A stretch of 64,000 nt of DNA, from the NCBI GenBank assembly GCA_001051155.2, contig JYIP02000011.1, positions 1 to 64,000 on the forward strand. Reading direction: 5' to 3'. Positions within the stretch are counted from its first letter, which is position 1. The number at the start of each line of letters is the position of its first letter. The DNA is from Chrysoporthe austroafricana. Its lineage: Eukaryota > Ascomycota > Sordariomycetes > Diaporthales > Cryphonectriaceae. The notes below the pieces were generated by a model that was given only the letters and a program-made list of their open reading frames with translations, made no database searches and was not told the DNA's origin. This document shows, one piece after another, positions 46,324-58,504 of this stretch. The position numbers and the translations under genes were made by a program.

Positions 46324-49300
46324 GGGTTTTTCCAGTATTCTTTAATAAGTTTTAAGTCGATATTAATTAGTTTTTCCCATATATTGTTTTCGTATCCGTA
46401 ATCTTTCCATTTGATAAAGTATTATTATCCTTATTCTCGTAATTTTGAATTAAATATTATTTCGATTTCTTATTATTATTTATCTAGATCGAGTTCGATA
46501 TCGTAATCCAGTAGAATATTTGCTAATGCCGGTTCGAAAAGCGATTTGTAAAAGACTAGGTATATCTTTATTCTTAGTAATAGGTTAAGCTTATAGCTAA
46601 TATCTGAAAGTTTCTTTGAGATTTTGAAAAGGCTTAGTTTCTTATAATCCAATTTATCGCTAGGTTTTTTGATTTTAATATTTTTGCATTTTAAGTAAAC
46701 TTTATTTCTTTTTTATAGGATTAGTTTTTCAATCTTTTTCTAGTTAGCATATTTTATTATATTTTTTATAAGTTCTTAGAATATTTTTTGAAATTTTATT
46801 TGGATATCCTTGATTTTCTTAACTCGTTATTCTGCTATTTTTGTAATTATTCCTAAGAATATTTCGTAATATGCTATTAGTTTATATTCGTATAATGCTT
46901 TGAATAGTAATATTTTTATTATTAATATCGTTATGCTATTATAAGCGAACTGTATAAGTAATAGGAATTTAATTTAATTATCCTAATTATAATTAATATA
47001 ATATTTGAAATATTATTTTATAATCTAGTTAATTCTTTCCGTTTATCCGTTTATTTTTGGGTAGAATGCTATAAATATTTTGTATTTTGTTCCGAATTGT
47101 TTTATAAGCGAAATCCAAAATTATAATATAAACTTTCTATCCTTATCGGAAATAATTTCTTATAATGTTCTATAATTGCTTACGATATTTCTTAAGAATA
47201 TATATAATAGTTCTTTTGCAATATTAGCCTTTTTATATAATAGAAAGTAATTATATTTATTTAGTTTGCAAATTATTATTAAGATACTATCGAATGCGAC
47301 TTTAATTAAAAGTTTTCGTAAGATTGGTAATTTAATAATAAAATCTAAATTAATAGAAATCTAAATAGTACTAAATACTAGTAAAAGTTATAGTAATCCA
47401 TAAGGTTTATATCGTTTTGCTTTATTCTTCTTATAGCTATTATAATTGCTAATAATATTGCGTATTCTGGATTTAAGTTCTAATAAATCCCAATATCTTT
47501 AAATCTTATTTATAATTACTATAATCCTCTAATAGCTATAAGCTAATATTTTATATATCTATTTGATATATTCGTCTTATTTTTCTGGTATTATATTATT
47601 AAGTTATTTTTCCTAATTATTAATTCTGAACGATATATTGATTTCTCGTTATTATACGAGATTTCCGTTTTTATTAATATTGAAAAAGGTCTATTTTTTA
47701 ATTTCTTTTTCCGGTTTATAATCTGCTTGTTTGCTAAGGGCATTTGCGCAAGTATTTTCTTTTCCCGGAATATACGTAATTTTAATATCGAATTGTAATA
47801 AGTATTCTGCTTATCTGATTTATCTTTTATTAAATACTTTTATTATTGTAAATATTGCTAAGTTTTTATAGTCTATAAAAATCTGGATTGGGTATTTTGT
47901 ACCGATCAAATAGTATTCTTATTCTTGGAATGCATATATTATTGTTATAAGTTCCTGATCTGGTATAGCGTATTTAAGTTCTAGTCTGTCGAATTTCTTA
48001 TTAAAATTCGCGATAAGGTATAGTTTTCTTTAGTTATCTTTTTGAATGAGTTCGCTGCCGATAGCATAAGCCGATATATCGGTATTGATTTCGAATAGTT
48101 TTATTAAGTTTGCTTCTTGCAATATAGATTTTTGGATAATTCTTTCTTTGAGTATTTCAAATGCTTTTTATTAGGTTTTTATCTATTCGAATATTTTATC
48201 TTTCTTAATTAATTCTGTTAATAGCTTAGCAATTTCTGTATATCTTTTAATGAATTATCGGTAGAAGTTGATATATCCGAGAAATAATCTGATATCGGTA
48301 ATATTTTGAGATTGCAGCTATTTTCGTATTGCTTTAACTTTATTTTTTTGCATTCTGATTTTGCTTGGTTCAATCGTATATCCCAAATAATCGACTTTTT
48401 GCATATGGAATTAGCTTTTTTCTCTATTAATAAAGAGTTTGTTATTTTCGAAGATTTATAGCATTTGTCTGATATAATATTTATATATTTCGAAGTTTTT
48501 AGAATAGATTAAGATATTGTCAAAATAGATAATAACGAAATAGTTTAAGTATTTTCGCAAGATATAATGCATATATTCCTGGAAAGATATTGGGGCATTA
48601 ATAAGTCCGAATAGCATAATAAGGTATTCGAAATAACCGTAATGTATTCTGAATGCTATTTTCTATTCGTTTCTTTCCTTAATGCGAATATATGCGTATT
48701 TTTCTTATAAGTCGAATATTATAAACTAGTTTGCGCTGCAAAGCTTATTGTATAATTCTTTTAGTAAGAGTAATAAGTATCGGTTTTTAATAATAATATC
48801 GTTAAGTTTCTTATAATTTACGCAAAGTTGTAATTTACTGTTTTTCTTTAATACGAATAGGATAGGGTATCTTGCTAGTAAATAGGATTTTTGTATAAAT
48901 CCCTTTTTAAATTATTTATCGAAATATTCTCTAAAGGTTTCAAATCGGGCTTTATTCAATCCGTAAATCGATTCGAAAATCGAATATATCCCTAGTTTAA
49001 AAGGGATTTCGTAATTGTACGGACCGTATGCTAGGAATCCTATATCTTTTTTTAGTATAAAGATTTTCTTAAATTAATAATATTTTTTTAGTATATTTTT
49101 GAATTCTAGTTTTAATCCTTTCTTTATATTTGCTATTTATAAAAATAGAAAATATTGTTTTGCTATTTTATTTTCGTAATTAATTTCTTTATAATCCTAT
49201 AATCCATATATTAGGGCTTCCGGGTATTATCCGTAATCCGGGAAGAATTATCGATTTTCTTTTTGCGGTATTTATTGCTGAAATTTTGTTTCGTATTAAG

Positions 49301-51960
49301 CCGAGCAATTGCTTTAGCGTCCGTCCACTTATAGTATTAACTTACCGTTATTTTATGCCTTAAAGTCCAATTATCGTATAGTTCTTCTCTATAAGCTATT
49401 AGCTCTTGCTAATTTGGAAATAATATAAGTATCCGTTTGAAAGCCTTTTGCTAAGCTTTTCTTAATAACTGAATCTCGCTTTGTACCTTTAATTGTAACT
49501 ATCTTTCGGGATTTTTTATTATCTTAATAGATCTGGCTAATAGTCCAATCGATTCGAGAATTATATTCCTTGAGCTAAAGTAATCTTACGATTATATCGT
49601 AATTCGCTATATCCGTAATATCGAAAGTTAGGTTTATCGTACGTTTTTGGATCGAAATAAGCAGATAATCAGTCTCTTTATCGATTATACTTTGGTTATA
49701 AATAACCGGTTTTCTTTCTATAATATATAGCGTATATGAATTCCTTTTTTGCTTTTATATAATATATACTTAATTGATAATTTTTGGTAAAATGAAATTT
49801 CCTTAAGCATTATTATTCAAAAGTGCGCTATATATTTGCCCGTTAAGTTATACTAATATCTTGATATGCTTCCAGCCTGCTATTATTACTAAGCTTAAAG
49901 ATTTTATAAGTCCGAATGTCTGCTATCCCGTTATAAGCATTCTTTTCCTTTTAGGATCGGTTCAGAATTCTAAATTGCTAGTTTTTCGAATCCTTATTTT
50001 AATTCCGTATATCTTTATCTATAGTAGTTTTCGGGGTTCTTTTGTTAGTACTAGGCGTATAGTTTTCTATTAGCATAGATTTCGTATTCTTCTGTTAAGC
50101 ATTCCTGCTATCTTACTTTTTTTTTGAAACAATCCCGGAAAAAATTGCTAAGTAATCCAATAAGGCCAAAATATCCGTTTCGATCGAGCCTAACTCTGCA
50201 ATGAAAATCCTATTCTTTATAGACTTTAACGATTAAATGCTAGTCCTTCTGGGAAAACCAGTCATTTGCTATTTTAGCCGCAAAATATTCTTTACAATTA
50301 TTATAAATATACGAGATCTATATAATCTAATAATATTGGAACGATCTTATACTAATTCTCTTATTTTCGTATTTTCTATAAGTATTATCCTGGAACCGGA
50401 TATATTTGAAAACTTCGTTAAGTATAAATCTAAAAATAGTATATTCCGTATTCCCTAAAGGTTCGAAAGTTATATTTAATAATAAGGCTTGGATATCCTT
50501 TTCGTTTTCTATATCGGAAATAACGGGTCCTTATAAGTTATTTTCCTGCTTATTCTGGAAAGTCTTTTCTTTATCGGGATTTGTTAATTCTGTAATTTCG
50601 TCAAAAGGGTTTTCTGCTAAATAATTAACTTAATGCAATTAAAGGTATTTCTTTTTGTTTTCCTCGTATTCTTCCTATTCGATAATTCCGAACAGTCCGG
50701 GATTGCTATTAAGTAAGTAATTATATTTGCTAGCAATCTTTCTTAAAAAGTTAATAGAGCAATCGGATATAGCGTCGGTTCCGATATTTCCTATTGCTAG
50801 CTATTTTTTTTCTTTCGGTATGCATAAGAACCACTTGCTTTCCTCTTTGTCTGAAAAGTATTCTTAGCAATAGTTATTATAGCAAGCGGTCTAGCTGAAA
50901 CTATTATATTTTTTTCCGGAATCCGACATTTGTCTCTCAAGGCCCCTTTTCTGTAATTGACCGTTTTTTCGCTAAGTCGCACTGAAATATCTTCCTTCTA
51001 ATAAGGGTTTCCAACCCTTTTTCCTAAGTTGCTAGCATTCCCTCGCTATATGCCTTATCTTTCCGCAATTATAGCAATTAAAACGGGGTTTTTCTTTGCC
51101 GGGGCTTTTTTATATCGTATCTAGTTTTATAAATCCTGGATAAGTCATATTACTATATATAGTATTATGCTATTATTATAGTTATCGTAAGATTTTTCTT
51201 ATATTAGCCTGGAATTTAAGGCGAAAATATGCTTGTATCCTTTATTTCTCTATTCGTCTCTTATATTATCGATTATCGATTTTAATCGCGATTTCTATAT
51301 ATTCCGAAAATTCCTGGGATCTATCAATTTTGTAAAGTTCGTTTTTGATTTCGTTCTTAAGTCTTGCGTAATACTAAGTTATTATCCAAGCCGGGTCCTA
51401 AAGTAGTTTAAATAAGATATATTTGAATTCGGCTGTATAAGCTAATACTAATTTGGTTTGCCATAACCTTATAAATTCTCGTTTTGCCGTTCTAATCTTA
51501 TCCGGATTGCTAAAAATCTTCTTAATTATTTATTCGAATCTATTAAAGTAAGAGAATATCTTAATCGTCTCTGTTTTGCATATTGCCAGATTGCTTTAAT
51601 TGTCCAGATAATTGCGAAAAAAAGGCTCGTACTAAGCCAAGGCTTTATACTAAAAGCAAGCGCTTGCAAAAACGACCTTTTTTTCTTCGGTATCAAACTG
51701 GGAACTATAATAGGCAAAATAGGCCTTATATTGAGTAATAAATCCTTGGAAAGTCTTCTGATCCTTACTGTAAGTATTGGGTTTATCGAGCTTATAAAGT
51801 TTATTAGCAATTGTAACTTGAAAGCTTTCTTCCTGGTTTTCAAATTCCTGGATGCGCTATTGCAAGGCCGCAATCTAGGCTTGCAAAGTCTAAAGCGTAA
51901 CCTGCTAGGAAAAGGACGGTATTAGAATAGGAAGAGCTATCGTATTTCCGTATTGCTAAA
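46324..51960 (-). pseudogene. gag-pol remnant of the chromovirus
   Basis: Read on the minus strand with stops ignored. Gag lies at about 51900-51000 and ends with a perfect CX2CX4HX4C knuckle at 51035-51076 (CYNCGKIRHIAREC). A protease should lie between about 50,600 and 49,700 but I cannot place its active site. Reverse transcriptase is at about 49,000-48,400: the block matching RxCVDYRKLN is near 48,820 and the catalytic YxDD reads YFDN at 48516-48527. RNase H follows near 47,900 (IDYKNLAIF). Integrase runs about 47,350-46,880 with its first Asp in LDFIIKLP, the second in SDKDRKF and the Glu in TERIN. A chromodomain is at about 46,440-46,340 (FIKWKDYGYENNIWE). Numerous stops occur throughout, so it is dead; positions are approximate. 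Confidence 0.88.
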
Positions 51961-52002
51961 AATGGATAATACTGAACCAGTCCTTAAGCAAGAGTTATCA
52001 AA

Positions 52003-52492
52003 ATATAATAAGCACCCGAATAGTACAAGTACTTGGTATGTCAAAGTTTATATTAGGCAAAAGTAATATGTAATATGGCTACTTGTATACGGAAATACAG
52101 TTCTTGAAAGTATTCAATATTCGTTAGGTATTCACTATCCGTATTGGATACTTCTCTGAAATAATGCTAAGAGAAATACTTAGATTGATAACTGAAGAGC
52201 AACTATAAAATCTGTCTAACGGTAGGGAATGTTCGATCTTATATATCCAGCTCTTCAATTCTGAGTTGCTAAAATCTTCAAGCGATTCTAGCGACTTAGT
52301 CGTTTCAATCGCTTAGCGATTCTGGCAATTGCAACTTGGAAACCCTAACCCTTTTGCTTATATAATCCCGGATAGCCAAATATTCTTATATAAGTGGGTT
52401 CTTTGTATCGGATATTGGATCCGTGCTACGTCGGTCCTGGATCCACTGATCCGGCCTGTTCCTGTGACCTGAACTGTTCGTTAGTTCATAAC
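52003..52492 (-). repeat. 5' LTR of the chromovirus (right copy)
   Basis: 490 bp, same length as the left copy. By eye about 46 positions differ, and every one is a transition; I found no gap and no transversion. It retains more C and G than the left copy at many sites but less at others, so both copies were mutated independently. Confidence 0.9.
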
Positions 52493-52497
52493 AAGCT
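52493..52497. repeat. right target-site duplication AAGCT
   Basis: Exact repeat of 45145-45149. An undisturbed duplication means the element inserted once and no recombination has exchanged its flanks since. Confidence 0.8.
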
Positions 52498-53385
52498 GAT
52501 TTGAATATTTATGTGCAGATAGGCATCATAAGGCAGTCCGCCCCCGGTAGTCTGACCAGCCGAAGCTATCGACATGACTAAAAGATGCTAGCAATATGAT
52601 TGAAAGATGCTGGAGCTTGTATTACTGAGCCCAGTGCTTTCGGCCAATCAGCTAACTGGTAGCTAACTCCTCGTGCTTGCGCAGGTGATATTGCGGGGGG
52701 GTTGCGGGGGGGGGTCGCTGGGAGGACATCTTGGTGCTATCTTCGTCAGATAAATCGGAAGACTGAAGAGAGGATGATAGGAGCGGACTTAAGTGTCGAT
52801 GGGAATCCGTAGTCCTGTAAAATTACTGGTTTCTTTTTCACTTCGATCACGTTGTTGATTTTGGAAGTTTGATTACAAGCTCGGTGGGGCACTGGAAGCC
52901 TTGTGTAAGCTCGCCCCACAAAAATATAGCATTTCGCTCCATACAGCACGTGCGCAGTGAGACATGTGAGGTAGATCCCTGCCACAATAGCTAGATTGAT
53001 TGGCGGCTAAAGTGGTTCACTCTAGTAAATCGTTCTGCCTTGCATTTGCAACTCAGGATTCCCTTACGGCACTGTTCGAGTTGCAAAGCCCGCATTCAAC
53101 CACCGCGAAACCAAGTACGGCAGGCAAACACATATTTCAGCGATATCTCAAGATCTTGTTATCATCGAGCATCATATTCAAGACATATTCATCAAGGTAT
53201 GTGTTCTGTTCCTACTCAATCGCGTCGTTGGGAGCAATTCCTAGGTGTGATTATGGATGGCCAAGCAGATGCATCAAACGGTGGTGATAGCACTCGGCAC
53301 ATCAGCCAGCCTCGTGCAAACGAGAAAGCTCTAAGCAGAATGCCATCTGAGTGATCTATTTCTATCTAAGGCTAATCTAAGTCAG
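52498..53385. other. intergenic region right of the retrotransposon
   Basis: About 890 bp with GC content back to the flanking level. Short open frames at 53000-53287 and 53040-53354 show no domain. Two G runs lie near 52,696 and 52,706. Confidence 0.45.
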
Positions 53386-54455
53386 ATGTCCTCGCAAAAT
53401 CAACAGAGGAAGGGCAACGGCGGGAGAAAGGGAAAGGTTAAGGCACCCGCCGTGGACGAGGCTGTTAGCAGCGCTGTGAGTTCCCTATGCATCTAAGCAC
53501 ACGATGATCATCTCGATCACATTATGATCATCTCGATGATGATCTCGAGCATACGATGATGATGTACTTTAGCATGAATGCTGACCAGCAGCCTCAGGCT
53601 CGAGCAAAATACCTTGATACGTTCAATCAAGGGGAGCAGCAGAGACAGGCGGAGGACAAGGCCATGAGCCAGGCCGTCTACGAGAAAACCAAGGCCAGTG
53701 GCATAATGATTGCCGAATGTGAGCAGAAGATGCGTCCCATCGAAAGCACTTGGATTGTCAGCCTATCTGTAGCCACTCTTGTCCTGCTAAACATGAAGAT
53801 GATATTAATATCTACTTTCGTAGCCCTCAAATGTCCCTCTAGCAGCCGGCAGCGCGCGTCATCGAACGTTAAGGCTACGCCGAACTCCGCCACGACGGTT
53901 CACCATCCCACTTCAGTGGCCAGCTCTCCCATTTTGGCTGCTCATCCTGCACCTGCCCAATCGTTCCCAGTACGAGTTCTTGGTGCAAATAGCGCCAAAG
54001 ATGGTCACGAGAAGCAATGCGAGGGGGATGAGCCTGCTCGCCTGCGCCAGTATGTCCTGCCGCGGTACCTACGCGACCAATTCGACAGCGATATCCATGA
54101 GCAAGATATACAGACTCGGTGGGCAACGAGCGATGAGCATGGGCAGTTCATTGCCAAGCACAAAAAGCTCGAGAAGGCGAAGGAGGAGGAAATTACGGCG
54201 GCGCGAAAAGCCGGGCGGGACATCGCCAAGCTCCTCAGCGTGTTGGAGGCCATTCGGGTGCAGACCCAATGGCAGCTCTACGAGGCTCCCCCCATCGACG
54301 ATGAGGCGGATCGTCGGAGACCCAGGCAGCTACAGGATCGACCCACCGCGGGCGCGCGCCCCCCTACAGAGGAGACACTGTTCCAGTTCAAGGACACCAT
54401 CGAAAACCTCAAGACATTTGGCGTGATCGATGACTGGAAAGCCGGTCACCTTTAG
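53386..54455 (+). pseudogene. hypothetical charged coiled-coil protein, possibly broken
   Basis: I do not recognise this gene. A likely first exon at 53386-53475 (MSSQNQQRKGNGGRKGKVKA) ends at a GTGAGT donor, and the frame resumes at about 53589 (CAG acceptor) into a charged helical stretch (ARAKYLDTFNQGEQQRQAED). Residues in the middle, about 53740-53990, look out of character, as if a frameshift or an unspliced intron were present. The frame is again convincing from about 54010 (ARLRQYVLPRYLRDQFDSDI, later a Lys/Glu/Ala-rich coiled coil) to a TAG at 54453. The same frame continues open past that TAG in a Ser/Gln/Pro-rich stretch, so the stop may be a mutated CAG. It resembles a lineage-specific fungal gene in decay, but an intact gene with an unusual intron is not excluded. 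Confidence 0.4.
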
Positions 54456-54574
54456 GGACAAGATACTTCGAGCCAGACACCTTCGGGTGGTCCACTGTCT
54501 AGTCAACAGCAACACCGACCTTCGTCGGCTTCGAGCCCAGGAATTTTCGGCCAAGGTATATTGGCGCGGGGTAC

Positions 54575-55099
54575 TTGGGATATGACTACGTCAGTAGTGT
54601 TGCCGACCGGGGTGATAACATCACACCGGAAATGTGTCCGCCAGGGAATTTCGTCACCTGGCGTCCAGATGCTACGGAGAATGGCCGCAACCTCCATGTT
54701 CCTGAGCAGATGCTCATCGAGTTGGTGACCGAGGATGGCGCGCCGTGGATGACGTGCAACGACTTCCTACCCGTCAATAACGTCGCGGTGATGCCAGACA
54801 AGGCGACTCAGCCTCTGCGAGAGATCCTCGAAGAAAATCTCCAACGAAGCAAGAAGCGACGAGGTGGCGCCGGCCCAGAGAAGGAGGAGACGAAGAAGGA
54901 GACGGAGGAGGAGGCGGAGGAGAAGGAGGCGGAGGAGAAGGAGGCGGAGGAGGAGGAGGCGGCGGCGGCGGCGGAGGCAGGGAAAAAAAAGGCAAGAAGA
55001 GAAAAGGGAGGACGAAAAAAGAAGAGAAAAAAAAAAAGACAGTTGGAGGGGGCGAAAACAGATAGAAAAAATAAGAAGGGCGAGGCTAATAATGACTAA
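54575..55099 (+). CDS. hypothetical protein with Glu/Lys-rich tail
   Basis: An open frame of 174 residues. The first 95 residues have ordinary composition (for example NITPEMCPPGNFVTWRPDA), then the rest is a Glu/Lys/Arg tail written in a 170-bp purine-rich repeat tract. I recognise no family. It may be the 3' exon of the gene at 53386, reached by splicing around 54456-54574, because the frame upstream of 54575 also reads like protein up to a TAG near 54500. The tail may be microsatellite growth rather than selected sequence. Confidence 0.35.
   Translation: MGYDYVSSVADRGDNITPEMCPPGNFVTWRPDATENGRNLHVPEQMLIELVTEDGAPWMTCNDFLPVNNVAVMPDKATQPLREILEENLQRSKKRRGGAGPEKEETKKETEEEAEEKEAEEKEAEEEEAAAAAEAGKKKARREKGGRKKKRKKKRQLEGAKTDRKNKKGEANND
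54880..55045. repeat. GAG/GGA polypurine tract
   Basis: Almost pure purines on the plus strand for about 165 bp, mostly GAG, GGA and GCG triplets and then A-rich. Such tracts can form triplex DNA and are prone to expansion. Confidence 0.8.
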
Positions 55100-55628
55100 T
55101 TACTACATCAAGTGTCCTTGATGACTCCAGAGTTTCGGGGGGGGGGTTGATATTAGCTGGATCAGGATAACGCAGGCTCAATTCAATGCGACAGAATGGC
55201 CATTAGGCATCATGTCCCGTTCAAGACCAATTCGGACCCTCCGGAGCGTGAAGTCTTAGCCCAGTGCATCTGGGCCGTCTCCGATCAACGGATCGGAGAT
55301 GGTGTCACGATAAGGAGTTTCGACGTGCTCTGACGTGCTTGGCAACGCACGTGGGGTTGTCTGCACAGCTCATCCGACCTCCTGAAAGGACGCCACATCA
55401 TAGGCTGAATGCACTGGGCTCGGTAATGTGAAATTCGACGAAGCTCGATGGCTGGAAACCGTAAATACAAGGCAGAACATGAATAAGTAGTGTCATCGGA
55501 TACAGGTACTCACTCCTCTCATGGCGCGGGTCATAGCTATTGGGACCCGTGGCTCACTGAATTTCCCTTAACCCTGGCCTCGTCGTTTCTAAATTGAGTT
55601 CTACTTTACGTTGTATTACCTAAGAACC
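55100..55628. other. intergenic region upstream of the BVMO gene
   Basis: About 530 bp; a G9 run lies at about 55138-55146. No gene is supported. Confidence 0.45.
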
Positions 55629-57639
55629 ATGGCGGCGACATTGAACGGCCATGAGGCAGCACATTCTGCTGCTGCTGCCCCCGTTCTGGGGAACGGGGAG
55701 ACTAGCGTCTTTGCATACGAGGTGACCAACCACCTCATCAAAAGCGCGAAATCCCGTGTCAGCTCTGACGTTACGGCACCATCGACGAACGGTTCGGCAA
55801 CGCCAGTTCCATATCCCAAGGCTCGGTTTGATCTCATCCATCGATTCGTAGATGAGCCCCGGAAGTTGCGCGTCGTAGTGATCGGAGGGGGTCTTGCAGG
55901 AATTTTAAGTGGTTGTCTACTACCACCCAAGGTACCAGGCATAGAGCTTGTTATTTATGAGAAGAATCCAGAATTTGTGAGTGAGCGAGGAAGCCCGTAT
56001 CATTGGCACAAGTGAGCGCCCGCTAAGCAAATATTCGCAACGCAGGGCGGAACGTGGTATGAGAACGTCTACCCAGGTGAGACACGGTCTCCGAAACCAT
56101 GATCTTTGTTAATATGTGATTGCTGAGCACCATCTAGGCGTTCGCTGTGACATTCCATCACATGTGTACCAGTCCACCTTTTCTCCTAAGACTGACTGGA
56201 GTGATGAGTTTGCACCTGGGGCCGAAATCCGGGACTACTGGCAGTCCGTGGCCAAGAAATACAACGTCTACCAGTACGCTAAGTTCCACCATCGGGTCGA
56301 CGAAGCCAACTGGGACGGCGAGGGCTGGCGCCTAACCATCACGAACGTTGCGACCGGAGAAGTCCTTCACGACAAGGCAGATTTTGTGCTCACCTGCATT
56401 GGGCGATTCAACGCCTGGAAACTGCCGAGCTATCCTGGAATATCAGAGTACAAGGGGATTCTGCGCCACGCCTCTCACTGGGATGCGGACTTTGATCCCA
56501 GTGGCAAGAAGGTGGCAGTCATCGGCAACGGTGCCAGTGGTATTCAGCTCGTAGCTAATCTGCAGCGCAGTGTGTCAAGGCTAGACCATTATGCCAGGAG
56601 CAAAACCTGGATCGCCGCCTCGTGGGCAGGTGACGAGAGAACACTGGATCCGCAGCCTATCTCAGAAGAGCTGAAGGCCTCTTTCAAAGATCCGGAGACA
56701 TACCTGGCCTTCAGAAAAGGCATGGAGGACAAATACTGGAGAAGATTCAGCACGTTTTTGAAGGGCGAGGCCAACGACAAACTTCGACAATTCTTCACCG
56801 ACACAATGAAGGCACGCCTGTCAAAGAAGCCCGAGATTCTGGACGATCTCATCCCAGACTTCTCCCCAAATTGTCGCCGCCTGACACCTGGTCCCGGGTA
56901 TCTAGAAGCCCTGCAGGAGGACAACGTTGAGTTCATACGCCAAGGAATCAAGCAATTCACGCCGACGGGAATTGAGACTGTCGACGGAACGCACAGGGAG
57001 GTTGACGCGATCTTTTGCGCCACTGGTGCCAATGGCGACATGATCCCACCTTTCCCTATACGTGCTCTGGGCAGGGAGCTGTCCTCCGTGTGGGCCCGAG
57101 ATGGTGAATACGGCTTTCCCTACACCTACCTCGGAGCAGCCACTCCTGGCTTTCCGAACCTCCTCTTCGTTCATGGCCCTCATGGAACAGGTCCAAGTGG
57201 TACAGTACCACATAGCGTCGAAGCCCAGCTTACCCACTATGCCAAGATCCTCCGAAAGGCCTCTCGAGAGGGTATCAAGTCCATGGTCCCGAAGAAGGCG
57301 GCCGCGGACGACTTTGTCGAGTACTGTGATGCCTTCTTTTCCACAACGGTCATGACGAACTGTTCGAGCTGGTATAACGGCTCTGTCCCTGGTGGAAGAA
57401 TTCATGGTATATGGCCTGGAAGCTCACTGCATTGCACGACAATTAGGCGGGAGCCTAGATGGGAGGATTGGGACTACGAATATTTGGAGAGTTCAAAGGG
57501 AAACAGATTTGCCTTCTACTTTGGAAATGGCGGAACGCGGAAAGAAGAAGATGAGAAGTCGGACATGACAACGTATCTTGACAAACCAGAGGCAATGGAT
57601 CTCCGGGCAATTCACGAATCGTGGTGGTGCGTGCCATAG
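55629..57639 (+). CDS. Baeyer-Villiger-type flavin monooxygenase
   Basis: Three exons (55629-55976, 56046-56076, 56138-57639) give 626 residues. The enzyme would insert one oxygen atom from O2 next to a ketone, with FAD and NADPH. The FAD Rossmann site is VVVIGGGLAG at 82-91 and the GGTWYENVYPGVRCD block at 117-131 is formed across a 31-nt exon. The fingerprint FxGxxxHxxxW appears as Tyr231-x-Gly233-x3-His237-x3-Trp241 followed by Asp, and the NADPH site is VAVIGNGASG at 252-261. The long leader before the FAD site and the C-terminal part (MTNCSSWYNG) are those of fungal cluster BVMOs such as those labelled MoxY/StcW-like. Tyr in place of the first Phe is unusual but tolerated in the family. 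It is the first gene right of the retroelement. Confidence 0.92.
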
Positions 57640-58504
57640 GTTTCGATCACTTTGAAACTTATTATTGGGCGTGGACTGCACGTAGCAGTGTTTCTTCTCG
57701 CACGGAGTCACCAGATATGAAATTGAAAAGGTATTCATTTCCCTTCGTAGCTACTATGGTATGTTTCCAGATGGCCTTCCTGGCAGATTCTCATCGGATG
57801 AACGGACCTCTTGGCTGAATCATTTTGATAAGCCTGATAATTAGACAGAATGCATAGTAGAGTTCAAACTTCTTTAGCGTCTTGTGACCAGACCGTTGAT
57901 TTTATGCCCTTAAGCTTATTGCCCTCTCAAAAGGCTCAAGGCTGCTGCTGCGTTAGTCAGTCCAGCTTCGGGCTGCCGATTATTTATCGTAGCTAGGAAC
58001 CCCTGGAATGTCCCCTGCGACATTGTGGGTACCATATAGTGCATGCTAGAGTTGCAACCACCGATCAAACTCATCCCATGTTCGCCCCTGCGGATGGCGT
58101 GCTCGCCCTTGCGGCAGTGTTGTCATACGCTTGAAGATTGCCTCATCAGCAGCTGCGGGAGCTGATTGACTACTTGCCAGTATGGAGCGAAATCTTTAGT
58201 TTGACTAAGGCCTCAAGCGCCACGAAATATATCGTGGATCCTCGGATCAAGATAGGGCATATCAAGTCATTGTCCCTAGCTAATATTTGACCGCCTTCAG
58301 ATGTTCACGGGGCTTCTATAACTTGCAGGCATGACGAACCTGCTGTCGTCGAACCAGTCAATATTTCCTGTCTATTCACTGTTGTCGTCGAAACAGTCGG
58401 GCCGTTGCTTGCTGTCGCCTGGTCAATTTTCTTGACTTCGGCACACTCTTAGAATTCTGGAAGTCGATCCGTTCTCAAAACCTCATCATTACGTATCTGC
58501 TACC
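57640..58504. other. intergenic region BVMO/UNC93-like
   Basis: About 870 bp between two genes on the same strand, too long for a simple read-through. Nothing is recognised. Confidence 0.5.

Larger units (their letters stand above)
45150..52492 (-). mobile_element. RIP-damaged Ty3/Gypsy chromovirus, complete with LTRs
   Basis: A 7,343-bp LTR retrotransposon whose gag-pol reads on the minus strand, so the right LTR is the 5' LTR. Two 490-bp LTRs and a 5-bp duplication delimit it. Conceptual reading of the minus strand, ignoring stops, shows in order: a gag remnant, a CCHC knuckle, reverse transcriptase, RNase H, integrase and a chromodomain, the order and ending of a chromovirus. The base composition is strongly AT-shifted compared with both flanks and stops fall at former CAG or TGG codons, as RIP would cause. 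A purine tract rich in A and G adjoins the 3' LTR (about 45640-45655), where the polypurine primer is expected. The primer-binding site after the 5' LTR is not recognisable. No intact coding capacity remains. Confidence 0.95.

Noticed and set aside
49861..50624. Short plus-strand frames inside the retrotransposon, rich in Ile, Phe and Ser
   Set aside because: They are antisense shadows in AT-rich gag-pol sequence with no motif, unlike the Zn2Cys6-like frame at 45734.
52003..52010. Right LTR boundary at a TG dinucleotide
   Set aside because: The matching base pair in the right copy is AA, which needs a transversion, and no equal flanking duplication results; the AAGCT duplication supports the GT...AC ends.
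53500..53560. Imperfect GATGATCATCTCGAT repeats considered as a CRISPR-like or regulatory array
   Set aside because: The units are short, irregular and without spacers of constant size; it is more simply a repeat within a probable intron.
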